A model generated the notes under the pieces. The model did no database searches, was not told the DNA's origin, and was given only the letters and a program-made list of their open reading frames with translations. Positions 15,470 to 24,822 of a stretch of DNA of 64,000 nucleotides are shown in pieces. The translations under genes were made by a program, and so were the position numbers. How positions within the stretch are numbered: the first letter of the stretch is position 1; each line of letters begins with the position of its first letter. Origin of the DNA: Deltaproteobacteria bacterium (GTDB taxonomy: Bacteria > Myxococcota_A > Polyangia > Haliangiales > SHYZ01); NCBI GenBank assembly GCA_016210055.1, contig JACQUZ010000041.1:1-64000 (forward strand). The letters are read 5' to 3'.

Positions 15470-17677
15470 CTACACGCTGTCGCCCGCGACACGAATCCTC
15501 GCGTCCACGGCGATGACCCCTTCTCCCGGTGGTCGGGCGACGAGCGGATTGATGTCGAGCTCCTGCAATTCCGGCAGCGCCTCCACGAGGGCGCTTATGC
15601 GGAGAATCGTGTCGACGAGGGCTTCCCGGTCGGCGGAAGGGGCTCCGCGAAACCCACGCAAGAGTTTCGCTCCCCGGATCTTTTCGACCATTTCTTCCGC
15701 ATCACTGCGGGTCAGCGGATGGACACGAAAAACGACGTCGTTCCAAATTTCAACGTTAACCCCACCGATTCCGAATCCAATTAACTTACCGAAGTGAGGC
15801 ACTTGCGTCACACCGACAAAGGTCTCGACCCCTCGGGGAACCATCTGCTGCACGATCACGCCATCCATGTCGGCCCGCTTGCCCAGGTGTTCGAGCCGTT
15901 CTTCAATCGACCGAACGGCGTTTCGCACCCCATCAGCCTCCGCGATGCCCAGGATCACGCCCCCGACGTCGGTCTTGTGGACAATCGTCCGCGATGCGAG
16001 CTTGACCGCTACGGGAAAGCCAATCGCCTCCGAGGCACTCGCCGCCTCTTCCACCCCTTGTGCGAAAACAGCTACTGGCATGGAAATCCCGAACGCGCCG
16101 AGGATCTGACGAACCTCATCCGTGTTGAGCCACCGTCCCTCCCTGCCGCCGGCACCGCGGGCGAGCAACGTGGCGCGCGCTCGGCCCGGCGCCGCACCTG
16201 AGACCGATACTTGCCCCTCTTCCGGGCGCCCGCGCCAGCGGCCATAACGAACTGCGTGAGACAGGGCGATGGCGGCCGCTTCGGGAAATGAATAGGACGG
16301 GAACTTCCCTTCGCGCAGGGAAGAAAGGGCTTCGGGGATGCCGTGGGTCCCCATGAAGCAGGTAATCACGGGCTTGGATGCACCGCTCGCGGCGCGGCGG
16401 ATGGCAAAAGCCACGTCGGCGGCTTCGGTGACGATGGGTGGCACAAAGAGAACGATGACGGAGTCAACCGCCTCATCTTCGAGGAGAAGCCGCAGCGCTT
16501 TTTCGTAGGACGTCGCGCTCGCGCTCGCGATCATGTCTACCGGATTCCTCGTTGAGGCTTCCGGTGGCAAGAACGAGCGCAACGATTGGTCGGTGGATGC
16601 CGACAACGAGGGCAGCTTCAACCCACGGCTCTCGCATGCATCCGAGGCCATGATCCCTGGACCCCCGGCATTGGTCAGGATGGCGACCCGATTACCCTTG
16701 GGTGCCGGTTGATTCGCCAAGATGAGCGCCGTGTCAAAGAGCTCCTCAATCGTATCGGTGCGAATGACCCCCGCCTGGTGGAGCAGCGCTTCCACCGCCA
16801 CGTCGGTGCCTGCCATGGCTCCCGTGTGCGAGCTCGCGGCTCGGGCCCCAGCCTCGGTTCGGCCGCTCTTGACGACCACGATGGGCTTGGTCCGACCCAC
16901 CCGACGCGCGATCTGCATGAAGCGGACGGGGTTCCCAAGGCTCTCCAGGTAAAGCAAGATTACCCTCGTCGCGGGGTCTGCCTCCCAATACTCGAGGAGA
17001 TCATTGCCCGACACGTCCGCCTTGTTCCCCATGCTGACGAACGTGCTAATGCCGATGCCCAGCTCGCGCGCGTAGTCTAGGATCGCCAGGCCAAGGGCTC
17101 CGGATTGAGACGAGAAGGCCACGTTTCCAGACGGAGGCCAGGTGGGCGCAAATGTTGCGTTGAGCTTGACGCGTGGATCTGTATTCAGAAGCCCCATGCA
17201 GTTGGGGCCCACCATCCGCATTCCATAGCGGCGAACCCGTTCGACAAGCTGATCTTCAACCTTCTTTCCCGACGGGCCGGTCTCCTTGAAACCAGCGCTA
17301 ATGACGACGAGCCCCTTCACGCCCTTTTCATGGCAGTCGTCGACGGCATCGAGCACCTTGTCCCTGGGGACCACGATGATCGCCAGGTCGACCGGGCCAG
17401 GGATCTCGCGCACCGACGCGCTGGCACGCACCGACTGCACCGCAATCGCCGTGGGGTTCACGGGATAGACGGGGCCTGGAAACCCATCGGAGATGAGGTT
17501 GTGAAAGATCTCCCCTCCGATCGTGCCGCGCGACCTCGAAGCACCGACCACCGCCACCGACCGCGGAAAGAAAAGTGGATCGAGGCTGGCGTTGCGCCTC
17601 TTCCGTGCCTCGAGATCTTCCGAATCAGGGAGCGTAGCTGCGGGTGCCAGCGAGGGGTCAAGGGATAAGGTCGACAT
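15470..17677 (-). CDS. NDP-forming acyl-CoA (acetyl-CoA) synthetase
   Basis: 735 residues, the full-length fused alpha-beta form of ADP-forming acetate--CoA ligase. In order: CoA-binding domain (SVAVVGASRSRGTIGGEIFH, about 38-57), two ligase-CoA domains with the phosphohistidine loop ASSHTGAMAG, and a C-terminal ATP-grasp domain (FPVAVKLASRTIVHKTDVGG then LGIAEADGV, about 545-575). There is no GNAT acetyltransferase domain, unlike Pat-type relatives. The enzyme makes ATP from acyl-CoA or the reverse. ATG with GAGG at 5 bp, 7 bp after the stop of a universal stress protein gene; the three genes form one operon behind a sigma-54-type promoter, which fits use under energy limitation. Confidence 0.92.
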   Translation of the reverse strand: MSTLSLDPSLAPAATLPDSEDLEARKRRNASLDPLFFPRSVAVVGASRSRGTIGGEIFHNLISDGFPGPVYPVNPTAIAVQSVRASASVREIPGPVDLAIIVVPRDKVLDAVDDCHEKGVKGLVVISAGFKETGPSGKKVEDQLVERVRRYGMRMVGPNCMGLLNTDPRVKLNATFAPTWPPSGNVAFSSQSGALGLAILDYARELGIGISTFVSMGNKADVSGNDLLEYWEADPATRVILLYLESLGNPVRFMQIARRVGRTKPIVVVKSGRTEAGARAASSHTGAMAGTDVAVEALLHQAGVIRTDTIEELFDTALILANQPAPKGNRVAILTNAGGPGIMASDACESRGLKLPSLSASTDQSLRSFLPPEASTRNPVDMIASASATSYEKALRLLLEDEAVDSVIVLFVPPIVTEAADVAFAIRRAASGASKPVITCFMGTHGIPEALSSLREGKFPSYSFPEAAAIALSHAVRYGRWRGRPEEGQVSVSGAAPGRARATLLARGAGGREGRWLNTDEVRQILGAFGISMPVAVFAQGVEEAASASEAIGFPVAVKLASRTIVHKTDVGGVILGIAEADGVRNAVRSIEERLEHLGKRADMDGVIVQQMVPRGVETFVGVTQVPHFGKLIGFGIGGVNVEIWNDVVFRVHPLTRSDAEEMVEKIRGAKLLRGFRGAPSADREALVDTILRISALVEALPELQELDINPLVARPPGEGVIAVDARIRVAGDSV

Positions 17678-17684
17678 GTTGGCC

Positions 17685-18146
17685 TCAATCAGATCTTGCG
17701 TGGTCCGATTTTAGCCCAATGGTGAGCACCGGGCACGGCGCAATTCGCACAACCTTCTCTGTGACGGACCCGAGGAGCAGGCGCTCAAGGCCCGTACGCC
17801 CGTGAGTACCCATGACGATGAGATCAAATGGACCCTGCTCGGCAACCGACACGATTTCTGAGTAGGGGACTCCTACCACGGTGCTGGTCGCCACGTTCCT
17901 ACCTGCTACCGCGACCGCCATGGTCTTCCAATCATCAAGTCGGCGGTTGATGTCATGGAAGTACTCCTGCACGAGCCCAGCGTCTCGAATCACGATTCCT
18001 TCCGGGAAGACCGTGGAGGGGACCTGGGCGGCATGCAGCAACACGAGCTCGGCACCCAGCTCGCCTGCAAGTCGGGCGGCGGCGAGCATGGCGCTCCGGG
18101 AGTGCTCCGAGAAATCCACCGGACACAGGATTCGCTTCCAGCTCAT
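17685..18146 (-). CDS. universal stress protein (UspA family)
   Basis: 153 residues from the ATG at 18146, which overlaps the upstream usp stop by 4 bp and has GAGG at good spacing. The UspA fold is clear: KRILCPVDFSEHSRSAML at the start and the nucleotide-binding end DLIVMGTHGRTGLERLLLGS then VTEKVVRIAPCPVLT. The G-2x-G-9x-G(S/T) ATP motif suggests the ATP-binding subclass. It is the second gene of usp-usp-acyl-CoA synthetase. Role: stress survival, possibly binding ATP/AMP to gauge energy charge; target unknown. Confidence 0.9.
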   Translation of the reverse strand: MSWKRILCPVDFSEHSRSAMLAAARLAGELGAELVLLHAAQVPSTVFPEGIVIRDAGLVQEYFHDINRRLDDWKTMAVAVAGRNVATSTVVGVPYSEIVSVAEQGPFDLIVMGTHGRTGLERLLLGSVTEKVVRIAPCPVLTIGLKSDHARSD

Positions 18147-18625
18147 GCGCCGACCTCGGAAGCGCGTCCAGGTTTCACGCACACCACGGGGCAATGGGCA
18201 TGCCGAACGATCTTCTCTGCCACCGATCCAATAAGAAGGTTCGCCAGGCCCGTACGGCCATGGGTTCCCATGACGACCATTTCAGCCCCGATCCGGTCGA
18301 TTGTGCGAAGGATTTCTGCTGCGGGACGGCCACGGACCACGTGCCGGTGAATGGGGCCGATGCACTCCCGCTCCTGGGCATCGGGCACCATTCGCTCCAG
18401 CTCTTCCGCGGCTGCCGCTGTGATGGACGAGATCTCGCTTTCCAGTCTTTCTTTCCCACCTTGCGGCAAGAGGTCGGTGAGATGGTCCTCGACGACGTGG
18501 ACGATGTGAAGCTCACAGGGGGCTCGCCGTGCGTAATCAAAGGCCCATGCGAGCGCTCGCCGCGAGGTCTCTGAGAAATCAACGGGTACCAGGACTCGAA
18601 GCAGCTCGGGCGCTTGTGCGTTCAT
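18143..18625 (-). CDS. universal stress protein (UspA family)
   Basis: 160 residues from the ATG at 18625, preceded by GGGAGG; the frame is open further upstream but the UspA domain begins at LLRVLVPVDFSETSRRALAW. The ATP-site end is present (EMVVMGTHGRTGLANLLIGS then VAEKIVRHAHCPVVCV). A loop of about 25 residues (LPQGGKERLESEISSITAAA) is longer than in its neighbour. It is the first gene of a three-gene operon and has a good -24/-12 element 27 bp before the ATG. Confidence 0.9.
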   Translation of the reverse strand: MNAQAPELLRVLVPVDFSETSRRALAWAFDYARRAPCELHIVHVVEDHLTDLLPQGGKERLESEISSITAAAAEELERMVPDAQERECIGPIHRHVVRGRPAAEILRTIDRIGAEMVVMGTHGRTGLANLLIGSVAEKIVRHAHCPVVCVKPGRASEVGA

Positions 18626-18650
18626 GACTACCTCCCTGCTCCGCATGCGA

Positions 18651-18666
18651 CGCAAGAACGGTGCCC
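18651..18666 (-). promoter_or_regulatory. sigma-54-type -24/-12 promoter for the usp/acyl-CoA synthetase operon
   Basis: On the minus strand the site reads GGGCACCGTTCTTGCG, against the consensus TGGCACRNNNNTTGCW: GGCAC and TTGC are perfect and GG and GC are 10 bp apart. The -12 GC is 27 bp from the ATG at 18625. Identified by eye; the identical arrangement in front of the divergent gene strengthens it. Confidence 0.65.
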
Positions 18667-18682
18667 GGCATGCTGGCGCTCG

Positions 18683-18703
18683 CTCACGCATAACCTGCGT
18701 GAG
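18683..18703. promoter_or_regulatory. palindrome CTCACGCA-N5-TGCGTGAG, candidate activator site
   Basis: Perfect 8-bp arms separated by TAACC, located between the two divergent sigma-54-type promoters. It is about 110 bp upstream of the rightward -24 element, a usual distance for an enhancer site, and 18 bp upstream of the leftward one. A dimeric activator of the NtrC class would bind such a site. A second short palindrome (GCCGAG-CA-CTCGGC) sits at 18800-18813. Confidence 0.5.
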
Positions 18704-18812
18704 TCCTACGAATGTCGCGAAAGCTTTTCGGGGCCAGCTTGGGTCCATCTTGTTGACTTGCGGTAGCGCTCGTCCTTAACATCTCGACGGGAATCAACAG
18801 CCGAGCACTCGG

Positions 18813-18828
18813 CGGCATGGGGCTTGCC
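18813..18828 (+). promoter_or_regulatory. sigma-54-type -24/-12 promoter for the rightward usp gene
   Basis: Reads CGGCATGGGGCTTGCC: GGCA and TTGC match the consensus with exact GG-N10-GC spacing. The predicted start of transcription is about 15 bp before the ATG at 18854. Confidence 0.55.
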
Positions 18829-18853
18829 AGATCAAGCACGCGGAGGTGGTGTC

Positions 18854-19315
18854 ATGTATCAGAGGATCCTCGTGGCGACGGATCTCACGGATGCGTCTCG
18901 AGCGGCTGTTGGTACAGCTCTTGAGCTCGCTCGCACCCTGGGTGGAAAGGTGACCGCCCTGCATGTCACCGAGCCTCCCTACGACACTCGACGGTGGTTT
19001 CTTCCCCTGGACAGCAGGGAGCGCGCCTTCTTCCAGCAGATTATTGACCGCGAGCGCGAGGCCGCAGAACGCCTTCTCAATGAGCAGGTCAAGGAGGCCG
19101 ATCCCGCGCACCACGACACGTCGGGCGTATCCTCGCTGGTGAGAAGTGGAATTCCTTCCGAGCTCATCGTTCAGACTGCGGTGGAGGAGGGCGTCGGGCT
19201 CATCGTCATGGGCACCCACGGGCGAACAGGACTAAAGCATGCCCTCCTCGGGTCGATTGCCGAGCGCGTGGTGCGCACGTCCCCGTGCCCCGTCCTCACC
19301 GTACGCGCGAGATAG
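18854..19315 (+). CDS. universal stress protein (UspA family)
   Basis: 153 residues from the ATG at 18854, preceded by GGAGG. UspA marks: YQRILVATDLTDASRAAVGT at the start and LIVMGTHGRTGLKHALLGS then IAERVVRTSPCPVLTV at the end, with the ATP-binding glycine pattern. It is a single gene facing the two other usp genes, and is convergent with the metallo-hydrolase (7 bp gap). Three usp genes in a divergent, apparently sigma-54-controlled block suggest joint induction by starvation or low energy. Confidence 0.9.
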   Translation: MYQRILVATDLTDASRAAVGTALELARTLGGKVTALHVTEPPYDTRRWFLPLDSRERAFFQQIIDREREAAERLLNEQVKEADPAHHDTSGVSSLVRSGIPSELIVQTAVEEGVGLIVMGTHGRTGLKHALLGSIAERVVRTSPCPVLTVRAR

Positions 19316-19322
19316 TCGGGCC

Positions 19323-20081
19323 CTACGCAATTTGAAAGTGCTCGCCTGGCTTGAGCACCTGTATCGCGGTTTCACCACAAACGCGCAGGACCTCGCGCCG
19401 GAACTGCTCTGGAGTGCCCGTGGCCTTGTGCAGGAGGCTTCCAGGGAATGAAGAGGTCACGTGGTAATGGTGCGGTATCGTTATCTTGGCCTTGAGCTGG
19501 CGCACCGCCCAAGCCGCTTGCGTTGGCGTCATGGTGACGGTCCGTCCGAGGATCTTCACGCCATCCACGGGGACGAGCGCCACGTCGATTTGGTACCTCA
19601 TCCCGATCTCTTCGAACCCCTCAAAGTACGCCGTGTCGCCCCCGAAGTAGATTTTCTTGCCGCTTCCTTCGAGGACGTATCCCACTTGCGGTAGTCCCTC
19701 GGCTCCTTCTATCGCGGGCACCGCCGAAACCGCGACGCTGCCCAGGTCCTTCTTATCCCACGGCCTGACCACGTTTACGTTCCGGTAGCCCATGGCGCCG
19801 AGCTTTCGCTTCATCCACTTGTCGGCGACGAACACCTCGGCGCTCCGGTTCATTCTCGCTAGGTCGTTCAGGTTGAAATGGTCTGCATGCCGGTGGGAAC
19901 AGAGGATGAGATCTACGCTTGGGATTTCCCCCGAGACCCCGGGGGAATCGGATCGGCGAAGATTAAAGAATCGAAATGGAATGCCAATGCGGTCCGCGAA
20001 CCAGGGGTCGGTAACAATTCGCTGTCCGCCAAGCTCAATGAGGAAGGTGGCGTGACCCACTAATTGGATTCGTAGGCTCAT
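19323..20081 (-). CDS. metallo-beta-lactamase-fold hydrolase (UPF0173/UlaG-like)
   Basis: 252 residues from the ATG at 20081 (MSLRIQLVGHATFLIEL), which aligns with family starts; an ATG 15 codons earlier at 20126 is possible. The metal site is visible: CSHRHADHFNL (HxHxDH), GGDTAYFEGF and TIPHHYHVTSSFPG. The GHATFLIE opening is typical of the UPF0173/YtnP-like metal-dependent hydrolases that act on small phosphodiesters or lactones; the substrate is unknown. It is divergent from the amidohydrolase gene. Confidence 0.85.
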   Translation of the reverse strand: MSLRIQLVGHATFLIELGGQRIVTDPWFADRIGIPFRFFNLRRSDSPGVSGEIPSVDLILCSHRHADHFNLNDLARMNRSAEVFVADKWMKRKLGAMGYRNVNVVRPWDKKDLGSVAVSAVPAIEGAEGLPQVGYVLEGSGKKIYFGGDTAYFEGFEEIGMRYQIDVALVPVDGVKILGRTVTMTPTQAAWAVRQLKAKITIPHHYHVTSSFPGSLLHKATGTPEQFRREVLRVCGETAIQVLKPGEHFQIA

Positions 20082-20146
20082 GGCGTGCTCTCGCTGTAGA
20101 CGTTCCGGCGAGGGCGAATTTGCCATGCCTCGAGATCTCCATGCAA

Positions 20147-20175
20147 TGGAGAATCACCCCCTGCTCCGGTATCAT
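20147..20175 (+). promoter_or_regulatory. candidate sigma-70 promoter of the amidohydrolase gene
   Basis: TGGAGA (20147-20152) and TATCAT (20170-20175) are separated by 17 bp. The ATG at 20184 is only 8 bp beyond the -10, so the message would be nearly leaderless. Weak evidence, by eye. Confidence 0.3.
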
Positions 20176-20183
20176 CGCGGCCC

Positions 20184-21872
20184 ATGGAAGTTCTCCAAGG
20201 CGTCACCGTGTTGACCATGACCGAGCGCCAAGCGACCGCCGAGGCGGTGGCGTTCGACGAAAACGGCATCCTGGCGGTCGGCAGGTCCGACCATGTGCTG
20301 GCGCAAGCAGGTCCGTCCGCCAGAGTGAGGACCTTGGAGGGCCATGCCGTCGTCCCTGGTTTTGTCGACGCTCACCACCATTTCTCGACGGCCGTTCTCT
20401 TTCAAGGAACGGTGAACTGCAGGCCCGGGGCTGTTTTCTCGATAGGAGACATTCAGCGACGATTCCGCCGCGCGGCCGAGGATATTCCGCCTGGATCGTG
20501 GGTCGTCGGCTACGGCTACGACCAGTCCCGCCTGGCCGAAAAACGATACCCCACTCGCCAAGATCTCGACGCCGCGTGCGGCGATCGTCCGGCGGTGCTG
20601 GTCCATTACAGCTTCCACGAGCTCGTGGCAAGCACCCGAGCGTTGGAGCTCGCGCGGATCGGGCGGAGCACGCCCGATCCCGTGGGAGGACGCATCGAGC
20701 GGTCTGCCTTCGGCCTTGGCCTACCGACGGGCCGGCTCGTCGAGACCGCCCAAGGGCCCGTCGAGAGGCTTGCCTGGGAGGCCTTGCTCGCCTCGTTGGG
20801 CGACAACCTCCTCGATTCGATCGCCCGCTACGAGCGATCCCTTTTCGCGTGCGGCATCACCCTGGTGAATGATCCCACGGTCTCGCCGGACATCGAGCTC
20901 CTTTTTCAACGGGCACGCGCCGCCGGGAAGCTGCACATGCCGGTGGTCATGATGCCGGTCGGTGACACCGGCTACCTCTGTCCTCCTTGGGATCGCCTCG
21001 AGGGAAGGCCGACAGGCGAGGGCAGCCACGACCTTTCAATTGGTCCGCTGAAGGTATTTTTCGACGGGGGAGAGACTTGTGCGGTCTGCTTGTCACCTCA
21101 GCAAGCGATTGGGACGCTCGGCCGGGCCGTCGCGATGTCTTGGACCCAACGAACCCTCACGCCGCTGGGGAACCTGCGGCGAACGCCGTTCCGCATGGGA
21201 GCCGACCTGAGGCTCCACGCAGGCGCGCGTTATCACGCGGACGACAACGCTGCGAGCGCGCTCGTAGAACGGGCGGTAGAGCGAGGGTTTGCTGTGGCAA
21301 TCCACGCCATTGGGAACTCTGCCGTCGCACAGGCCGCCGAGGCCCTAGGAAGGGTCCGCGGATACCATCGCGACATCCCGCCGCCGCGGATTGAACACGC
21401 GATCCTGCTCGAGAAGGATCAGCCCCTCCGTCTTGCCCAGGCCGGACTGAGCGTGGTCACGCAGCCTTGGTTTCTGTCGTTGTTCTCGCCATCCTTGGTG
21501 CCACCGCTGCACGGACTGCGCGTCCTCCCCTTGCGGACTCTCATGGACCGGGGCGTACACGTGGCAGGCAGCTCGGACGCGCCGGTGGGACAGGTGGCGC
21601 CCCTCGAAGCGATCCGGATGGCGGTATCTCGGGAGATCTCAGGCGGCGTCTTCGTCGAGCCAGACGAGGCCATTGACGCGTACCGCGCTCTCGCCATGTA
21701 CACGCGTGAGGGGGCTCGCGTCAGTGGGTGCTTGCATCGGGTTGGCACCATCGAGCCGAAGAAGCGCGCTGATCTCGTGATCCTTTCGCACGATCCCCGT
21801 GCTCCCAAGACCCTGGGCGATGTACGCGTGGTGGAAACCGTCTTGAACGGTCGAACGGTTTACCCCGATTAA
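20184..21872 (+). CDS. amidohydrolase family protein (YtcJ-like)
   Basis: 562 residues of the amidohydrolase superfamily, Amidohydro_3 branch. Metal ligands are visible: GFVDAHHHF (first His pair, about 62-66), [20 protein letters not shown] and [18 protein letters not shown]. The small N- and C-terminal beta sandwich ([30 protein letters not shown] ending [10 protein letters not shown]) is complete. YtcJ-like members hydrolyse amide or formamide bonds of small molecules; the substrate is unknown. Its last 234 bp lie antisense to the 3' end of the aspartokinase frame, so the two genes overlap tail to tail. Confidence 0.88.
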   Translation: MEVLQGVTVLTMTERQATAEAVAFDENGILAVGRSDHVLAQAGPSARVRTLEGHAVVPGFVDAHHHFSTAVLFQGTVNCRPGAVFSIGDIQRRFRRAAEDIPPGSWVVGYGYDQSRLAEKRYPTRQDLDAACGDRPAVLVHYSFHELVASTRALELARIGRSTPDPVGGRIERSAFGLGLPTGRLVETAQGPVERLAWEALLASLGDNLLDSIARYERSLFACGITLVNDPTVSPDIELLFQRARAAGKLHMPVVMMPVGDTGYLCPPWDRLEGRPTGEGSHDLSIGPLKVFFDGGETCAVCLSPQQAIGTLGRAVAMSWTQRTLTPLGNLRRTPFRMGADLRLHAGARYHADDNAASALVERAVERGFAVAIHAIGNSAVAQAAEALGRVRGYHRDIPPPRIEHAILLEKDQPLRLAQAGLSVVTQPWFLSLFSPSLVPPLHGLRVLPLRTLMDRGVHVAGSSDAPVGQVAPLEAIRMAVSREISGGVFVEPDEAIDAYRALAMYTREGARVSGCLHRVGTIEPKKRADLVILSHDPRAPKTLGDVRVVETVLNGRTVYPD

Positions 21873-23114
21873 CTCTCCTCGATCCATGCATTGGTCCTGA
21901 TTGCCGAATCCGCGAGCACGCTCTTCAATTAGAGCCCCATGGAGAAGGCGTACCAGTCCATCGAGAACCGCGACCCGGACCACCAGGGTAATGCGTCGAG
22001 AAGACGTGTCGTGGCCAAGAACGTCAACTCCGAGAGATCTTGCCAAGTCGAGGACGCGGTCGAGGAGCTCGGCGGCGGTGCCGATTCCTTCACCTACGAC
22101 CGTGGCGGCGGCAAGCCCCTCTTCGAGAGAAAGTAGGTCGTCACCGAGTGATTGACCCAACCTCGCCCGCACGGCAGCCCAGTCAGGGATGTCGTCGAGG
22201 GCGAAAAGGGCGGTCGCCGGCGAGCCCGGTGTGAAGCGCAAGACAGGAACTCGATCGGCCTTGAGGGCAGCCACAAGCTCATCCGCCCGCTCGCCTCGCA
22301 CTCGGAGGCGCACCAGGTTCCGCATCCCGGCGACGCCGATGGGACCGCGGCCGACGGTCGGCCCACGACCGATCCGTGTTCCACCGGTGAGGTCCGGGAG
22401 TTGATCGGTCGCCCGGGCGAGGATGGTGAGCCCATTGGTGCGTGCGAGCTCAACGGCACGCGCATTGAGGACCTTGGCCCCGTGATCGGCCAGCTCCTGC
22501 ATCTCCTCGTGCGACACCCAATCGAGCCGAATCGGCGCCCCCACGACGCGGGGGTCGCCCGTATACACTCCGTCCACGTCGGAGCATATTTCACAATATT
22601 CGGCGTGGAGCGCGGCTGCGAGCGCCACCGCGGTCGTGTCCGACCCGCCGCGGCCCAAGGTCGTTAGCTCATTACGATAAGAAATCCCTTGGAAGCCAGC
22701 GACGACGACGATTTTCCCGAGCTCCAGCTCATCCAGCACCCGGTGGGGGCGAACCGCCACAATTCGTGCGCCTGAATGCCGCGCATCGGTAATAATGCCC
22801 GCCTGGGGCCCCGTGAGCGAGATGGCCTCATGGCCAAGCTCGGTAATCGCCATGGCCATTAACGTCATGGAGATCCGCTCTCCACTCGATAGGAGCATGT
22901 CCATTTCGCGCCGCCTAGGCGCCTGAGAGACCTTGCGCGCGAGTCCAATGAGTCCGTCGGTGGTTCGTCCCATGGCCGAGACGACGACACAGACCCGCTT
23001 TCCAGAGCGAGCGGTCGCAATCACGCGGCTCGCTACCGCGCGAATCCTGTCGGCGTCGGCCACCGACGACCCACCGTACTTCTGAACGACAATGGGAAGG
23101 CTAGACGCTGCCAT
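21639..23114 (-). CDS. lysC: aspartokinase (last gene of the aminobenzoate operon)
   Basis: Aspartokinase, phosphorylating L-aspartate to aspartyl-4-phosphate. 491 residues: kinase domain with [17 protein letters not shown] (about 9-25), [39 protein letters not shown] and [18 protein letters not shown], then two ACT-like regulatory domains (about 270-414). The final 77 residues are read antisense through the amidohydrolase gene and look non-conserved, so the frame is longer than the normal 400-450. The ATG lies 14 bp inside the upstream ligase gene. Placement at the end of the GriI/GriH operon suggests a dedicated supply of aspartate semialdehyde rather than lysine synthesis. Confidence 0.9.
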   Translation of the reverse strand: MAASSLPIVVQKYGGSSVADADRIRAVASRVIATARSGKRVCVVVSAMGRTTDGLIGLARKVSQAPRRREMDMLLSSGERISMTLMAMAITELGHEAISLTGPQAGIITDARHSGARIVAVRPHRVLDELELGKIVVVAGFQGISYRNELTTLGRGGSDTTAVALAAALHAEYCEICSDVDGVYTGDPRVVGAPIRLDWVSHEEMQELADHGAKVLNARAVELARTNGLTILARATDQLPDLTGGTRIGRGPTVGRGPIGVAGMRNLVRLRVRGERADELVAALKADRVPVLRFTPGSPATALFALDDIPDWAAVRARLGQSLGDDLLSLEEGLAAATVVGEGIGTAAELLDRVLDLARSLGVDVLGHDTSSRRITLVVRVAVLDGLVRLLHGALIEERARGFGNQDQCMDRGELIGVNRSTVQDGFHHAYIAQGLGSTGIVRKDHEISALLRLDGANPMQAPTDASPLTRVHGESAVRVNGLVWLDEDAA

Positions 23115-24621
23115 GGCTCTGAACCCAGTAGGTTGGGAGGTCTCGTTTCTTAACCTTGCCAGACGCGGTGGTCGGCAAGAGATCGACGATCTCGACGCGC
23201 TCGGGCTTGAGCGCGCGGGGCCTCAGCTCGCGATCCATGCGCGCTTGCAACTGCCCTAGAAAAGCCGCGCGGTCCGACTGAGCCTCGCTCGTCAGAACGA
23301 CGCATGCGCGCAACCTCGAGAGGCCGACTTCGGTGGTCACAGGGGTTACTGCGGCGTGCGCCACCCCGGGGATGCCATGAAGGTACTCCTCCAAGGTGGA
23401 TGGAACCACCCAGCACCCACTCACCTTGATGCACTCGGATCGACGCCCTGCAAATACCCACCGATCTTCGTGCAAGGTGAAGAGATCACCCGTCGGAAAT
23501 AGGCCTGGTGCCTGCAATTGGTTCCAGCCCCCATGCTTCTCCAGAGGCAGGTAGCCAAGCATCATGGAGCGCGACCGCACTACGGCATGGCAGGCGACCA
23601 TGTTGCCACCCGCTACCGGTGCCGTGGCCTCGAAGCGATATTCGAAGGAGCCGATCTCGCTCAGGCCCTTTCCCGGCTCGCTCGCACGCTCAGACAGGTA
23701 CGGGAGAAAAGTCTCGGTGGTGCCAATCGAATTGAGGACTCGCGAGCCAGAGAAGCGCTCCCAGCGCTCCCGCACAATCGAGGGCAAGTGCTCACCGGCC
23801 GAGAGGCTCAAGCGCAGATTGAATCGGTAGGAAGGGCGATCTGCCTTGCGCCAAAGGATATGAAAGAGCGTTGGGACTGCGAGAAACACGGTCACCTGTT
23901 CCTGCTCGAGGACGTCGAGGAATTCCACGTGGCTCCTCGTCCCAGGACGCAGAATCGCCGTCGCGCCAACGCTCAATGGCACATGAATCCCTTGCAGGCC
24001 GAAAGAGAAATGCGGCCCCGACGCTCCTAGGACACGGTCGCTCGCCTCAATACCCCAAGCACCGACGGTCACGTGCTCGAGGAAGTCCGCGAGAGCACCG
24101 CGCCGATGGACGCAGGCCTTGGCCTGGCCCGTGGATCCCGAAGAAAAGAGCACCAGGCCGGGACCATCTGCCCCAGGATCTGCGGGCCGAGCGGCAACAC
24201 TAGGGCTACCCTGCGCGCGGAGCCAGGTCTCGACAGGGGCGAGCTCCTGGCCCAACGAGATACCGACTGTGCTGTCCCGGAAGATGACTCGGGACCCCAA
24301 GCTCCTCACCATCGATCCGAGCTCGGGCTCGGACATGGTTGGAGGAAGAAGCGCGGCGACGTGTCCGGCCCGCATTGTAGCGAGCCAAGCGGTCACGAGC
24401 TCCAGCGTCGCAGAACCGACAATGGCCACGGGCAATGGCGAGTCGCTTTGAGCTATTGACCGAATCTCCTCGGCCAGGTTTTCCACGACGCGGAGGAGCT
24501 CAGCGTACGTGAGCGTGCGCCGACCCATGGGGCCAACCTCGACGAGCGCTTCCTTGTCCCCAAGACCATTGCGAACGTTCTGGTCAATTAGGAGCCAGGT
24601 ACATCCGGGATCGTGCTTCAC
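23101..24621 (-). CDS. AMP-forming acyl/aryl-CoA ligase (benzoate-CoA ligase-like)
   Basis: 506 residues of the adenylate-forming superfamily. I place the start at the GTG at 24621, 9 bp after GGAGG, instead of the longer TTG frame. Motifs: [19 protein letters not shown]-loop [17 protein letters not shown] (about 159-175), aromatic-site strip [15 protein letters not shown], hinge [14 protein letters not shown] and the C-terminal catalytic lysine in [15 protein letters not shown]. The benzoate/aryl branch is suggested by overall layout ([20 protein letters not shown]). No carrier domain is attached. In this operon the natural substrate would be the aminohydroxybenzoate made by the GriI/GriH pair, activated as adenylate or CoA ester. 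That substrate is an inference. Confidence 0.85.
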   Translation of the reverse strand: MKHDPGCTWLLIDQNVRNGLGDKEALVEVGPMGRRTLTYAELLRVVENLAEEIRSIAQSDSPLPVAIVGSATLELVTAWLATMRAGHVAALLPPTMSEPELGSMVRSLGSRVIFRDSTVGISLGQELAPVETWLRAQGSPSVAARPADPGADGPGLVLFSSGSTGQAKACVHRRGALADFLEHVTVGAWGIEASDRVLGASGPHFSFGLQGIHVPLSVGATAILRPGTRSHVEFLDVLEQEQVTVFLAVPTLFHILWRKADRPSYRFNLRLSLSAGEHLPSIVRERWERFSGSRVLNSIGTTETFLPYLSERASEPGKGLSEIGSFEYRFEATAPVAGGNMVACHAVVRSRSMMLGYLPLEKHGGWNQLQAPGLFPTGDLFTLHEDRWVFAGRRSECIKVSGCWVVPSTLEEYLHGIPGVAHAAVTPVTTEVGLSRLRACVVLTSEAQSDRAAFLGQLQARMDRELRPRALKPERVEIVDLLPTTASGKVKKRDLPTYWVQSHGSV

Positions 24622-24662
24622 GAGAAAGAACCTCCGCTGGAGACGACGTGCGTGCTTGAGCA

Positions 24663-24822
24663 AGTGCTCCGACCGGGACGTAATGCTTCTCCCGGCTGCC
24701 GAGACGCAAGCAGCGCAAGGAGCGAGGTCGCAGCGCTACTGGCGGTAACGCAAGACCGCGCGACGCGGCGATGCGCCGCGGATCGGCGGCCCGGAGGAGT
24801 ATTACGTCCCGGTCGGGGCACT
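24663..24822. repeat. long inverted repeat able to form a 40-bp stem (structured RNA or palindromic element)
   Basis: 24663-24702 pairs with 24783-24822 around an 80-nt interior. By hand alignment 35 pairs are Watson-Crick, one is C-C (24693/24792) and four are G/T mismatches (24668/24817, 24685/24800, 24688/24797, 24697/24788). All four read as G-U wobble in a plus-strand RNA and as A-C in a minus-strand RNA. The outer arm ends at the TAG stop of the GriI-like gene; the element fills the gap before the ligase. Core arm: GACCGGGACGTAAT and ATTACGTCCCGGTC. It lacks a T-run, so it is not a standard terminator. It may be an antisense RNA, a processing or stabilising hairpin, or a MITE-like palindrome. 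Confidence 0.8.

Noticed and set aside
24664..24820. Intrinsic terminator after the GriI-like gene
   Set aside because: The stem is strong but no T-run follows on either strand, and genes of the same operon continue 3' to it.
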